Made by a program: the position numbers and the translations under genes. 64,000 nucleotides of DNA from Pelomonas sp. Root1444 (GTDB lineage Bacteria > Pseudomonadota > Gammaproteobacteria > Burkholderiales > Burkholderiaceae_C), in NCBI RefSeq assembly GCF_001426885.1, contig NZ_LMFP01000003.1:1299701-1363700 (forward strand). The letters are read 5' to 3'. The notes under the pieces are model-generated. The model was not told where the DNA came from. It saw only the letters and a program-made list of their open reading frames with translations, and searched no databases. Positions within the stretch are counted from its first letter, which is position 1, and every line of letters begins with the position of its first letter. Shown here piece after piece: positions 26,778 through 34,924 of the stretch.

Positions 26778-27398
26778 ATGAACATGCCCCCGCCGTCTTC
26801 CCTCGCCGGCCTGCGCGTGCTGCTGGCCGATGCCGGCCAGCGCCGCAGCCCGGTCATCCGCCTCGAACTGATCCGGCTGCGCTGCCAGCTCGTGGACGTC
26901 ATCGACCTCGTGACCCAGCCCGACGCCCTGCCCACGGCGCTGCAGCGCCTGTCGCCGCAACTGCTGCTGATCGACTGCGAGCAACCGGCACCCGAGCTGC
27001 TGGCCCAGCTCGGCGACGCCTTGCACAGCCAGCCCCGCCCGGTGCTGCTGTTCGCCGAGCAGATGGCGCCGGAGCAGATGCGCGCGGCACTGGCCGCCGG
27101 CATCAGCACGCTGCAGCTCGCCGGCCTGCCGCCGCAGCGCCTGGGCGCGCTGCTGCAGCTGGCGCTGGCGCGCTTCGAGCACGACCAGAGCCTGCAACGC
27201 GACCTGCGCCAGACGCAGACCCAGCTGGCCGAGCGCAAGCTGGTGGAGCGGGCGCGCGGCATCCTGATGCGCGAGCAGGCCCTGGACGAGGAGGCCGCCT
27301 TCCAGCGCCTGCGCCAGATCGCGATGGACGGCGGGCAGACGATGGCGGCGGTGGCGATGCGGCTGATTGACGCGGACCAGCTGCTGCGCGCGCGCTGA
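26778..27398 (+). CDS. NasT-like ANTAR-domain response regulator
   Basis: 206 residues. A diverged receiver-like domain (residues 12-125; VLLADAG, LLLIDCEQ) is followed by a coiled coil and an ANTAR domain (about 140-200; LAERKLVERARGILM, LDEEAAFQRLRQIAMDGGQTM). ANTAR proteins bind paired hexaloop hairpins in leader RNAs and prevent termination; NasT does this for nitrate assimilation operons. Hairpins of this type are present in the nrtA, narK1 and narK2 leaders of this window. No NasS sensor gene is adjacent. The sigma-54 start predicts a nearly leaderless mRNA, so ATG 26784 may be the true start. Confidence 0.83.
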   Translation: MNMPPPSSLAGLRVLLADAGQRRSPVIRLELIRLRCQLVDVIDLVTQPDALPTALQRLSPQLLLIDCEQPAPELLAQLGDALHSQPRPVLLFAEQMAPEQMRAALAAGISTLQLAGLPPQRLGALLQLALARFEHDQSLQRDLRQTQTQLAERKLVERARGILMREQALDEEAAFQRLRQIAMDGGQTMAAVAMRLIDADQLLRAR

Positions 27399-27454
27399 AA
27401 GGCCGCGCCTGTTCCGCCGTGGGGCGGCGCGCACCAACTGAGCGCCCCGGCCGC

Positions 27455-27541
27455 TCAGCGCCGGAGGTCCTGCGCCACCCGTTGGGCCAGCAGGCTTGCG
27501 GCGCGCTGCAGCGACTGCGCCGTGGCCGGCGGGTCAGCCAT
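27455..27541 (-). CDS. Possible 28-residue peptide or gene remnant
   Basis: A short frame MADPPATAQSLQRAASLLAQ continuing to RVAQDLRR and a stop, in the 198-bp gap between the ANTAR gene and the immunity gene. The amphipathic alanine/arginine composition resembles the C-terminal end of a longer protein, and there is no convincing ribosome binding site. It may be a relic left by toxin-module exchange. Low confidence that it is expressed. Confidence 0.2.
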   Translation of the reverse strand: MADPPATAQSLQRAASLLAQRVAQDLRR

Positions 27542-27596
27542 CAGCGCATCGAAGTTCTTGAATGCTGCGGGTTAAGACGGCACATGCTGGCAGGCG

Positions 27597-27965
27597 TCAT
27601 TCGAGCGGCTTCATGATGTCGCCTTCCTGGTAGTCGTCGCGGTACTCGAAGTCCACCGAGTACTTGCCACTGCGCTCCAGCCTGACAGTCATCATGTACC
27701 AGCGGGGCAAGCCGAGGTCTTGGGTAAGGCGCCAGTGAGCAAACGTCGCGTCATCCAAGAGACGTTCCGCCTCACGCACGGGCTCAATGCCGGTACCGAT
27801 CCGCCCGTCGGCCAGGCGAAAGGTGAACTGAAGGCTTGAAACATTTCCGAGTGGTGCGATGCGCGTTCGCATCACGACTTCCTGCCAGTCCACGGATGGC
27901 ACCGCTGCATGGGCACAGCGGACGACGGCCGTGGTCGCTTGATCAAGTTCAACGAGTGCTTGCAT
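27597..27965 (-). CDS. Probable immunity protein of the nuclease toxin (DUF600/YezG-like)
   Basis: 122 residues from ATG 27965 (a longer frame reaches back into the toxin gene and is unlikely). Acidic, beta-rich, with WQEVVMRTRI, FTFRLADGRIG, RWYMMTVRLERSGKYSVDFEYRDDYQ. The FEYRDDY ending and small acidic character fit the YezG/DUF600 type of immunity proteins paired with nuclease toxins, though the match is by eye. It starts 7 nt after the toxin stop, the classic toxin-immunity order, and would protect the producing cell in the cytoplasm. Confidence 0.65.
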   Translation of the reverse strand: MQALVELDQATTAVVRCAHAAVPSVDWQEVVMRTRIAPLGNVSSLQFTFRLADGRIGTGIEPVREAERLLDDATFAHWRLTQDLGLPRWYMMTVRLERSGKYSVDFEYRDDYQEGDIMKPLE

Positions 27966-27972
27966 GCTTGTC

Positions 27973-30900
27973 TCAGTTGCGGAATGTCTGGACAGCGCGC
28001 TGCCCGTCAATCCAATAGATGACTTCAATCTTGGTCGGCACCTGACTGCCACCTGCGTACACCGGACTCACTTCGACTTTGACTTGCTTGCCGTCGCGGA
28101 TCGCCTCCGCCCACGTTCTCTCCATGGCACGGTACTCGCCCCGATTCACGCTGGTGAGCTGCGGCACCAGATTGATCTTCTCACCGGCCCCGCCGAACAG
28201 GCTGCCGATCAGATGCCCGCCCTCGTAGCCCTGCCCGCCGATTTCACCCGCCCTGACCTGCTGGTACAGGTTGCGGTCTGATCTGATCAGGGCGCTGAGG
28301 TCACCCTCGGCCCGCGTGACGCGGCCGGCCGCGTCGGTCACGTAGCTGTGCCCGTTGGCCAGCACATAGCCGGTATTGGGCTTCAGCCCGCCATTGAGCG
28401 CGTCATTCCAGGCGCCCTTCTGCCCCGGCACTTCGCGCACGACCGTGATGCCCTGGGCGGTGAACTGAGCCTCGGCCCGGGCCGCCTGCAACTGCGCCGC
28501 ACGCTCCCACTCCGCCAGGCCACGGCTCTCGATGCGCGTCGCCACCGCGACTTCTCGCGCATTCGCACCAGCGCGGATGAGGTCGCCAACCTTGCCGATG
28601 GCCTTGCCTGCGCCGGGGACAACGTCCAGCACCGTCGTCGGGAACAGCGCGGCGTTGGCCGCGTAGAGCGTGCCCAGCACGACGATCTCGGCCTCGCTCA
28701 GGCCGCCCCGCGCCGCGACGTCGTCGAGGTAGCGCGCGATCGACTGCTGCGCCTGGTCCAGGCGCTTGATGGTGACGGCCTCCATCACATCGTCGAGCGT
28801 GGATTTCAGCTTGCCGCCGGCGCGCTCGGAGATGCGGCGGACGTAACTGGCCAAGCCCTTGCTCGCATCGTCGAGCCAGCCCACGGGCATCAGCGCGGGG
28901 TCGCCGTCGGGGTTGATGCCGAACTCCGCGTTCACGCCTTCCAAGGCGGCGTCATGGGCTGGGTCGGGCACGAGCCGGCCGCCTTGGACGCGCGGGTCAG
29001 TCAGGACGGCGCGCTGCAGCTCCTGCCGCAGCACGGTCTCGGTGGCAAGCTGCTGCGCCTGCGCTGGCTCCAGCCCCTGCGCCTGCAGGTGGGCCGCCAG
29101 CTGGGCCTGCCGCTCGGCGGGCGTGGCGTTCGGGTCGACGATGCCCGGCATCAGGTTGCCTTCGTCGTCGAAGGCCGTCTGCGTCACGGGCTCGTCGGGC
29201 GTGGCGGGCACGCCGCTCTGTTGCAGCAGTTCTCCGAGGAAGTCGCTGGCAAACGCATGCGCCGGGTCGCCGGGGCTGCCGGCCGCGCGGATGGCGCTGC
29301 TCAGCACGGTGTTGAAGGTGCGCGCCGCGAGCGCGTCGGCGGCACTCATCGTGCCGGCCTGCACGGCCTTGTCGATGTTCTCGCCGATGTTGACCTTGGT
29401 CAGGTCGGCCAGGCCGCTGGCGAAGCCGGCGAGCGCGCCGTCCTTGAACTTGCCGCCCAGCAGCGCCTGGATGCCGCCCTGCACCGTCATTCGCGCGGCG
29501 ACGCCGGCGGCTGCGCCCAGGCCGGCGTCCTTCAGCGTGTTGGTGAGCCCGGGCGTCAGGCCGGCCGTCAATGCGCCGCTGACGGCGCCGATGAGCACGC
29601 CCTTGAGGCTGAGGTTGCCGTTGATCACGCCGCCCGCAAAGGATGCTGCGGCGCCGGCGGCCGCCGCCGAGCCGATGGCGCCCCAGCCGGCCGCACTGGC
29701 CGCGCCAGCGGTGGCCCAGCTGACGAAGGCCACCATGACGATGGGCATGGCCTTATCGAACCAGCTGCGATGCTCGTGGATGTTGTCGCGCGACGTGACC
29801 CAGCCGAGCTGCGGGTCGAAGCCGACGGCGGCGTCGTTGTTCAGCCGCGGCGCATGGTTCAGGTCCAGCGCGACCAGGTCGCCGTCCAGGACGCCGCTGT
29901 CGCCGAGGCCGACGTGGGGGTTGTCGAGGCTGGGCTGGCTGACCCAGCGCGGCGGACCGCCGCTTTCGCTGTTGTCCTGCTGCAGCGCGATGTGGCTGTG
30001 GGCCTGGCCGTAGAAGCGCGCGAAGGCTTCCTGGGCCAGGCCACCCGAACTGGCGCCTTCGGCCAGCCACGCGTTGGTGAAGACGGCCTCGTCGAAGACG
30101 CGCTGCTTGGCCAGCACGGGCGCACCGTTGGCATCGCGCGCGATCTCGGCGCTGTCGCCATGGCTGACGGTTTCGTAGACGCCGGTGGGCCAGCCGGTCT
30201 CGGGGTCGGTGCCGAACTGCATCGGCACTTCGACCCAACCGGCGCCGCCGCCGTCGCGTGCGGCCTGCATGGCGGCGGCATGGGCCTGGCGCACGGCCGA
30301 CATGGCCTGGCTGAGCTGGGTCAGCTCGGCGGCGCGTTCCGTGCCGTACAGGCGCTGCTGCTCCAGCGCAAGGCCGCTGGCCGGCGCGGCGGGCGTGCCG
30401 CCGAGCTGTTCGCGCAGCTGCGTGATGAAGGGGTCGGCCAGGTAGAGGTCGAGCTGGCCGAGGCCGGCCGCGTCGCCCATCGCGACACCGGGCTGGGGCG
30501 GCGCGCCGGCGTTGATGGCGTGATCCTGCGTCGCCAACGTCCACAGCCCGGGTTGCGCGCCGAGCAGCTGCTGCACGGGCTGGCCATACAGCGCTGCCAG
30601 CTGGGTCAGCGGCACCGAGGCTTCGGGCCGGGCGGCCAGACGCTCGCGGTAGGCCTGCTCGTAGGCGCCGTCGTCGAAGCTGAGCCATTGGCCTTGCGGC
30701 GCGGGGGCGCCGACGCCTTCGCGCAGCATCCAGGCCGGCACGAACTCGGGCGCCGCGGCCGCCGCGGCGGCGTCGGGCACGAAGACGGCGCCGTTGACGG
30801 GATTGCCGTCGTGATCGGTCGGCGCGGGCACCCAGCCGCTGCCGGCCGCGTTCGCCACATCGGCGGGCGGCGCGCGGCGTGCGGCTTCGCGCGCTGCCTC

Positions 30901-31500
30901 GAACTCGGCGCGCACGCCCTTCAGCGCGGCCTCGCGCTGGTTCAGCCAGTCGGGGCTGACGGCGGGGCCCAACGGCAATGCAACTGTGGCTGCCGTGGCG
31001 GTGGGCGCGGGCGGCGGGGCGACTGGCTCGGCGGCCGGTGCTGCTGCGGGCGCCGCGGCCTCGACCGGGGTCGGTGCAGGCGCCGGTGCGGGCGCGCTGG
31101 CAGGCGATGCGGCCGGCGCAGGCACCTCGTTGACCCCGGCGGGCGGCGTGCGACCCGGCAGCTCACCATCTCCGGCGCTCTCCCGCTCGAACGGCTCGGA
31201 GTGCTCGAAACGCTCGAAGCGCCCTTCGGGCTCACGCTGCCTCAGCGCCCAGCGGTCGCCATCGTCCAGCCGCGGCAGGCGCCGCCGCGGGCCCGGCTCG
31301 GGCAGCAGCACGAAGGCCGGCGGCTGCTGGGCCATCTCGCTGAGCAGCTGGCTGGGTGCCTCCTCGACAGCGACCGGCTCGGGCGCCGGCGTCCCGGGCG
31401 CGCCCTGCCGGGGCGCATCGGCGTCACGATGCACGGGCTCGAAGGCTTCGATGGGTTCAAGCGCTTCAAAAGGGGCAACGCTGTAGTTGTCGAGCCGCAT
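27973..31500 (-). CDS. Polymorphic toxin with C-terminal DNA/RNA non-specific endonuclease domain
   Basis: 1175 residues from ATG 31500 (GGGAG upstream). N-terminal region with FEALEPIEAFEPV repeats and a long Pro/Ala-rich linker (about 150-235), a large central part, a Gly/Ala-rich hydrophobic DUF637/hemagglutinin-like stretch (about 575-700; GVLIGAVSGALTAGLTPGL), a pre-toxin region (VLDVVPGAGKAIGKVGDLI, about 1000), and a C-terminal nuclease: GYEGGHLIGSLFGG (His1096) with INLVPQLTSVNRGEYR, the Endonuclea_NS_2 signature. No signal peptide, Rhs repeats, VgrG, PAAR or two-partner secretion domain are visible, so the export route is unknown. Followed by its immunity gene. Confidence 0.8.
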   Translation of the reverse strand: MRLDNYSVAPFEALEPIEAFEPVHRDADAPRQGAPGTPAPEPVAVEEAPSQLLSEMAQQPPAFVLLPEPGPRRRLPRLDDGDRWALRQREPEGRFERFEHSEPFERESAGDGELPGRTPPAGVNEVPAPAASPASAPAPAPAPTPVEAAAPAAAPAAEPVAPPPAPTATAATVALPLGPAVSPDWLNQREAALKGVRAEFEAAREAARRAPPADVANAAGSGWVPAPTDHDGNPVNGAVFVPDAAAAAAAPEFVPAWMLREGVGAPAPQGQWLSFDDGAYEQAYRERLAARPEASVPLTQLAALYGQPVQQLLGAQPGLWTLATQDHAINAGAPPQPGVAMGDAAGLGQLDLYLADPFITQLREQLGGTPAAPASGLALEQQRLYGTERAAELTQLSQAMSAVRQAHAAAMQAARDGGGAGWVEVPMQFGTDPETGWPTGVYETVSHGDSAEIARDANGAPVLAKQRVFDEAVFTNAWLAEGASSGGLAQEAFARFYGQAHSHIALQQDNSESGGPPRWVSQPSLDNPHVGLGDSGVLDGDLVALDLNHAPRLNNDAAVGFDPQLGWVTSRDNIHEHRSWFDKAMPIVMVAFVSWATAGAASAAGWGAIGSAAAAGAAASFAGGVINGNLSLKGVLIGAVSGALTAGLTPGLTNTLKDAGLGAAAGVAARMTVQGGIQALLGGKFKDGALAGFASGLADLTKVNIGENIDKAVQAGTMSAADALAARTFNTVLSSAIRAAGSPGDPAHAFASDFLGELLQQSGVPATPDEPVTQTAFDDEGNLMPGIVDPNATPAERQAQLAAHLQAQGLEPAQAQQLATETVLRQELQRAVLTDPRVQGGRLVPDPAHDAALEGVNAEFGINPDGDPALMPVGWLDDASKGLASYVRRISERAGGKLKSTLDDVMEAVTIKRLDQAQQSIARYLDDVAARGGLSEAEIVVLGTLYAANAALFPTTVLDVVPGAGKAIGKVGDLIRAGANAREVAVATRIESRGLAEWERAAQLQAARAEAQFTAQGITVVREVPGQKGAWNDALNGGLKPNTGYVLANGHSYVTDAAGRVTRAEGDLSALIRSDRNLYQQVRAGEIGGQGYEGGHLIGSLFGGAGEKINLVPQLTSVNRGEYRAMERTWAEAIRDGKQVKVEVSPVYAGGSQVPTKIEVIYWIDGQRAVQTFRN

Positions 31501-31718
31501 GGGGCACTCCCTGTCTTGTCTATTCAGTCCGCGTGATTGCAGCGGCTGCGGGCCCAGCGGGCAATTGCGGGCGCTCCTAAAAGTGCATGCCCGCACCGGG
31601 GGCGCCGCGCACCAACACGCATCGCAGCCGCACGCACCGGCCCGGCACAAACCGCCCGCGGCGGCGGCGGTCGTGCGCCAAGCGCGTGCAAAGCGCGGCG
31701 CCGTTGCCGCGCAGAAGC

Positions 31719-31733
31719 TGGCACGCAACCTGC
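31719..31733 (+). promoter_or_regulatory. Sigma-54 type -24/-12 promoter element of nrtABD
   Basis: TGGCACG-CAAC-CTGC; GG at 31720-31721 and GC at 31732-31733 with the required 10-nt spacing. The -24 half is a perfect consensus. The predicted start near 31745 coincides with the foot of the AATGGC-loop hairpin. Confidence 0.72.
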
Positions 31734-31745
31734 GTTGAAGGAGGC

Positions 31746-31769
31746 GAGGCCTGCAATGGCGCAGGCCTC
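31746..31769 (+). promoter_or_regulatory. ANTAR-type hexaloop hairpin I in the nrtA leader
   Basis: Perfect 9-bp stem GAGGCCTGC / GCAGGCCTC closing the hexaloop AATGGC, which has A at position 1 and G at position 4 as in ANTAR antiterminator RNAs. The core CCTGCAATGG recurs in the narK1 and narK2 leaders at the same place relative to the promoter. Confidence 0.68.
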
Positions 31770-31773
31770 TCGG

Positions 31774-31799
31774 GCCGGCCGGCTGATGACTCGGCCGGC
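31774..31799 (+). other. GC-rich hairpin between the two hexaloop hairpins of the nrtA leader
   Basis: 8-bp stem GCCGGCCG / CGGCCGGC with a 10-nt loop. It lacks a T-run. It could be a spacer or an attenuator structure; no function can be assigned from sequence. Confidence 0.4.
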
Positions 31800-31805
31800 A
31801 CTTCG

Positions 31806-31819
31806 GGACAACGGCGTCC
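31806..31819 (+). promoter_or_regulatory. ANTAR-type hexaloop hairpin II in the nrtA leader
   Basis: Short 4-bp stem GGAC / GTCC closing the hexaloop AACGGC, again with A1 and G4. Together with hairpin I it gives the two-hexaloop arrangement expected for a dimeric ANTAR target, though the 36-nt distance is longer than in the classic examples. Confidence 0.5.
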
Positions 31820-31909
31820 GACCTCTCCTATTTCGCACGTGCTGTTGACAGACGGCACGGGCGAAGCGTGGTCGCACGGCGTTGCGCCTTGCATGAACAG
31901 GAGCCCGTG

Positions 31910-33169
31910 ATGACCGCACCCGATAACTCGACCAGCACGCCCAACCCGCAGCGCCGCAGCCTGCTTGCCGCAGCCGCCGCCCTGCCCTTTGCGACCGGTC
32001 TCTCCGGCCTGGCCGGTGGCGCCTGGGCCCAAGGCTCGGACAAGCCCGAGAAAGAGGAGGTGCGCATCGGCTTCATCCCGCTGACCGACTGCGCCAGCGT
32101 CGTCATGGCCGCGGTGCTGGGCTTCGACAAGAAGTACGGCGTCAAGATCATCCCCACCAAGGAGGCTTCCTGGGCCGGCGTGCGCGACAAGCTCGTCAAC
32201 GGCGAGCTGGACATGGCGCACGTGCTCTACGGCCTCGTCTACGGCGTCCATCTCGGCACGAGCGGCCCCAAGAAGGACATGGCCGTGCTGATGAACCTGA
32301 ACAACAACGGCCAGGCCATCACGCTGTCCAAGGCGTTGGCCGACAAGGGCGCCGTCGACGGCCCCTCGCTGGCCAAGGTGATGGCCGCCAACCCGCGTGA
32401 ATACACCTTCGCCGGCACCTTCCCGACGGGCACCCACGCGATGTGGATGCACTACTGGCTGGCCGCCGCTGGCATCAACCCGATGTCCGGCGCCAAGCTC
32501 ATCACCGTGCCGCCGCCGCAGATGGTGGCCAACATGCGCGTCGGCAACATGGACGGCTTCTGCGTCGGCGAGCCCTGGAACCACCGCGCCATCATGGACG
32601 GCATCGGCATCACGGCCAACACCACGCAGGACCTCTGGAAGGACCACCCCGAGAAGGTGCTGGGCACCACGGCCGAGTTCACGCAGAAGTACCCCAACAC
32701 CACCCGCGCCGTCATGATGGCCGTGCTGGAAGCCAGCCGCTGGATCGACGCCAGCCTGTCCAACAAGCTGAAGATGGCCGAGACCGTGGCGCAGAAGGCC
32801 TACATCAACACCGGTGTCGACGCGATCAACCAGCGCATCCTGGGCCGCTACCAGAACGGCCTGGGCAAGACCTGGGACGACCCCAACCACATGAAGTTCT
32901 TCAACGACGGCGCGGTGAACTACCCCTACCTGTCGGACGGCATGTGGTTCCTGACGCAGCACAAGCGCTGGGGCCTGCTCAAGGCCCACCCCGACTACCT
33001 GGCAGTGGCCAAGCAGGTCAACCAGGCGGCGCTCTACAAGCAGGTCGCCGGCGCCATGGGCATCAGCGTGCCCAAGAGCGACTTCCGCACCAGCAAGCTG
33101 ATGGACGGCGTTGTCTGGGATGGCAAGGACCCGGCGAAGTACGCCGACGGCTTCAAGATCAAGGCGTAA
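31910..33169 (+). CDS. nrtA: Nitrate ABC transporter substrate-binding protein
   Basis: 419 residues from ATG 31910 with CAGGAG upstream. N-terminal Tat-type signal (PQRRSLLAAAAALPFATG). The mature part has RIGFIPLTDCASVVMAAVLG, GVKIIPTKEASWAGVRDKL, FAGTFPTGTHAMWMHYWLA and DGFCVGEPWNHRAI, the NrtA/CmpA signature for nitrate or nitrite binding in the periplasm. First gene of nrtABD; expression should depend on sigma-54 and the hairpin leader. Confidence 0.92.
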   Translation: MTAPDNSTSTPNPQRRSLLAAAAALPFATGLSGLAGGAWAQGSDKPEKEEVRIGFIPLTDCASVVMAAVLGFDKKYGVKIIPTKEASWAGVRDKLVNGELDMAHVLYGLVYGVHLGTSGPKKDMAVLMNLNNNGQAITLSKALADKGAVDGPSLAKVMAANPREYTFAGTFPTGTHAMWMHYWLAAAGINPMSGAKLITVPPPQMVANMRVGNMDGFCVGEPWNHRAIMDGIGITANTTQDLWKDHPEKVLGTTAEFTQKYPNTTRAVMMAVLEASRWIDASLSNKLKMAETVAQKAYINTGVDAINQRILGRYQNGLGKTWDDPNHMKFFNDGAVNYPYLSDGMWFLTQHKRWGLLKAHPDYLAVAKQVNQAALYKQVAGAMGISVPKSDFRTSKLMDGVVWDGKDPAKYADGFKIKA

Positions 33170-33171
33170 TC

Positions 33172-34065
33172 ATGGTCTCCGCAGTCTTCCACTCTCCCAG
33201 CGACAACGTCGCTGCCGCAACCGCCCCGGTCACGGTCAGCCGCCCGGCCGCAGTCGAAGCGCCCAAGGCCGCCAAGCCCAGGCGCGATCCCTTCGACTGG
33301 CGCGCGCTGATGATGCGCGTGCTGCCGCCGGTGCTCGGCATGGCCGCGCTCATCGGCCTGTGGGGCATCGCGACGATGAAGGGCGGCGCCTTCCCGACGC
33401 CGGCCGCCACCTTCGACGCGGCCGTCAAGCTGTTCGCCGATCCGTTCTACAGCAACGGTCCGAACGACCAGGGCATCGGCTGGAACATCCTGAACTCGCT
33501 GGGCCGCGTCGGCATGGGCTTCGGCCTGGCCGCGCTGGTGGGCATCCCGCTGGGCTTCGTCATCGGCCGCTTCGAGTTCGCCAGCCGCATGGTGTCGCCG
33601 CTGATCGCGCTGCTCAAGCCGGTGTCGCCGCTGGCCTGGCTGCCGATCGGCTTGCTCGTCTTCAAGAGCGCCAACCCGGCGGCGATCTGGACCATCTTCA
33701 TCTGCTCGATCTGGCCCATGGTCGTCAACACGGCGGTGGGCGTGCAGCGCGTGCCCAGCGACTACCTGAACGTCGCCCGCGTGCTCAAGCTCAGCGAGTG
33801 GAAGGTCATCACGCGCATCCTGCTGCCCGCCGTGCTGCCCTATGTGCTGACCGGCGTGCGCCTGAGCGTGGGCACGGCCTGGCTGGTCATCGTCGCGGCC
33901 GAGATGCTGACCGGCGGCGTGGGCATCGGCTTCTGGGTCTGGGACGAGTGGAACAACCTCAACGTCGCCCACATCATCATCGCCATCTTCGTCATCGGCA
34001 CCGTCGGGCTGCTGCTCGAGTGGGCGTTGATGTCCCTTGCCAAGCACTTCACCTTCGAGGATTGA
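33172..34065 (+). CDS. nrtB: Nitrate ABC transporter permease
   Basis: 297 residues from ATG 33172, 2 nt after nrtA. About six membrane helices; the binding-protein-dependent transport signature is EWKVITRILLPAVLPYVLTG (about 205-225). The C-terminus ends EWALMSLAKHFTFED, as in the NrtB/TauC/SsuC family. Pairs with NrtD to import nitrate across the inner membrane. Confidence 0.92.
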   Translation: MVSAVFHSPSDNVAAATAPVTVSRPAAVEAPKAAKPRRDPFDWRALMMRVLPPVLGMAALIGLWGIATMKGGAFPTPAATFDAAVKLFADPFYSNGPNDQGIGWNILNSLGRVGMGFGLAALVGIPLGFVIGRFEFASRMVSPLIALLKPVSPLAWLPIGLLVFKSANPAAIWTIFICSIWPMVVNTAVGVQRVPSDYLNVARVLKLSEWKVITRILLPAVLPYVLTGVRLSVGTAWLVIVAAEMLTGGVGIGFWVWDEWNNLNVAHIIIAIFVIGTVGLLLEWALMSLAKHFTFED

Positions 34066-34069
34066 TGCC

Positions 34070-34870
34070 ATGACCAAGCCGTTCATCCAAGTGCAGGACG
34101 CCGAGATGGTGTTCACCACCCGCAAGGGGCGTTTCCATGCACTGCAGAACGTCAACCTCGACGTGCAGCGCGGCGAGTTCATCACGTTGATCGGCCACTC
34201 GGGCTGCGGCAAGTCCACGCTGCTGAACCTGATCGCCGGCCTGCTGCAGCCCACGTCGGGCGCGCTGATCTGCGACGGCCGCGAGATCGCCGCGCCGGGG
34301 CCGGAGCGCGCCGTGGTGTTCCAGAACCATTCGTTGCTGCCCTGGCTGAGCTGCATGGACAACGTGCTGCTGGCGGTCGAGTCGGTGTTCGGCGGCAAGG
34401 AGAGCGCCGCCCAGCTGAAGGTGCGCACGCGCGCCGCGCTGGAGCTGGTCGGCATGAGCCATGCGCTGCACAAGCGGCCGCATGAGATCTCCGGCGGCAT
34501 GAAGCAGCGCGTCGGCATTGCCAGGGCGCTGGCCATGGAGCCCAAGGTGCTGCTGATGGACGAGCCCTTCGGCGCGCTGGATGCGCTGACGCGCGCCAAG
34601 CTGCAGGACGAACTGCTGAAGATCGTGGCGCGCACGCAGAGCACGGTGATCATGGTGACGCATGACGTGGACGAGGCGGTGCTGCTGTCGGACCGCATCG
34701 TCATGATGACCAATGGGCCGGCGGCGACGATCGGCGAGATCCTCGAAGTCGGCCTGCCGCGGCCGCGGGCGCGGGTGGAGCTTGCTGAGGATGCGAGGTA
34801 CGTGGCGGCGCGCAAGGAGGTCATCGACTTCCTGTACACGCGGCATGCGCACGTGGAACAGGCGGCTTGA
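34070..34870 (+). CDS. nrtD: Nitrate ABC transporter ATP-binding protein
   Basis: 266 residues from ATG 34070 (4 nt after nrtB). Walker A GHSGCGKST, Q-loop VVFQNHSLLPWL, signature ISGGMKQR, Walker B VLLMDEPFGALD, H-loop MVTHDVDEA. Energises NrtAB. There is no NrtC-type fusion with a solute-binding domain. Followed by a long palindromic element. Confidence 0.93.
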   Translation: MTKPFIQVQDAEMVFTTRKGRFHALQNVNLDVQRGEFITLIGHSGCGKSTLLNLIAGLLQPTSGALICDGREIAAPGPERAVVFQNHSLLPWLSCMDNVLLAVESVFGGKESAAQLKVRTRAALELVGMSHALHKRPHEISGGMKQRVGIARALAMEPKVLLMDEPFGALDALTRAKLQDELLKIVARTQSTVIMVTHDVDEAVLLSDRIVMMTNGPAATIGEILEVGLPRPRARVELAEDARYVAARKEVIDFLYTRHAHVEQAA

Positions 34871-34924
34871 TCGGCTGATGGGTTCGAGGTTGCTTTTGCG
34901 GAGCGCGTGCGTGCTCGCTGCATT

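Larger units (their letters stand above)
31501..31909. other. 409-bp intergenic region: toxin promoter side and nrtA promoter/leader
   Basis: Between the divergent toxin and nrtA genes. The left half has no recognisable element. From 31719 on it holds a sigma-54 element and then a leader of about 165 nt with several hairpins: 31746-31769, 31774-31799, 31806-31819, and a longer one at 31832-31865 (TTCGC/GCGAA and CGTGC/GCACG arms with one mismatch). No T-rich tract follows any of them. The leader fits a control region for attenuation and antitermination. Confidence 0.6.

Noticed and set aside
31022-31140. Alanine/proline-coding repetitive DNA in the toxin gene as a CRISPR or tandem repeat
   Set aside because: It is an irregular Pro/Ala linker without fixed repeat length or spacers.
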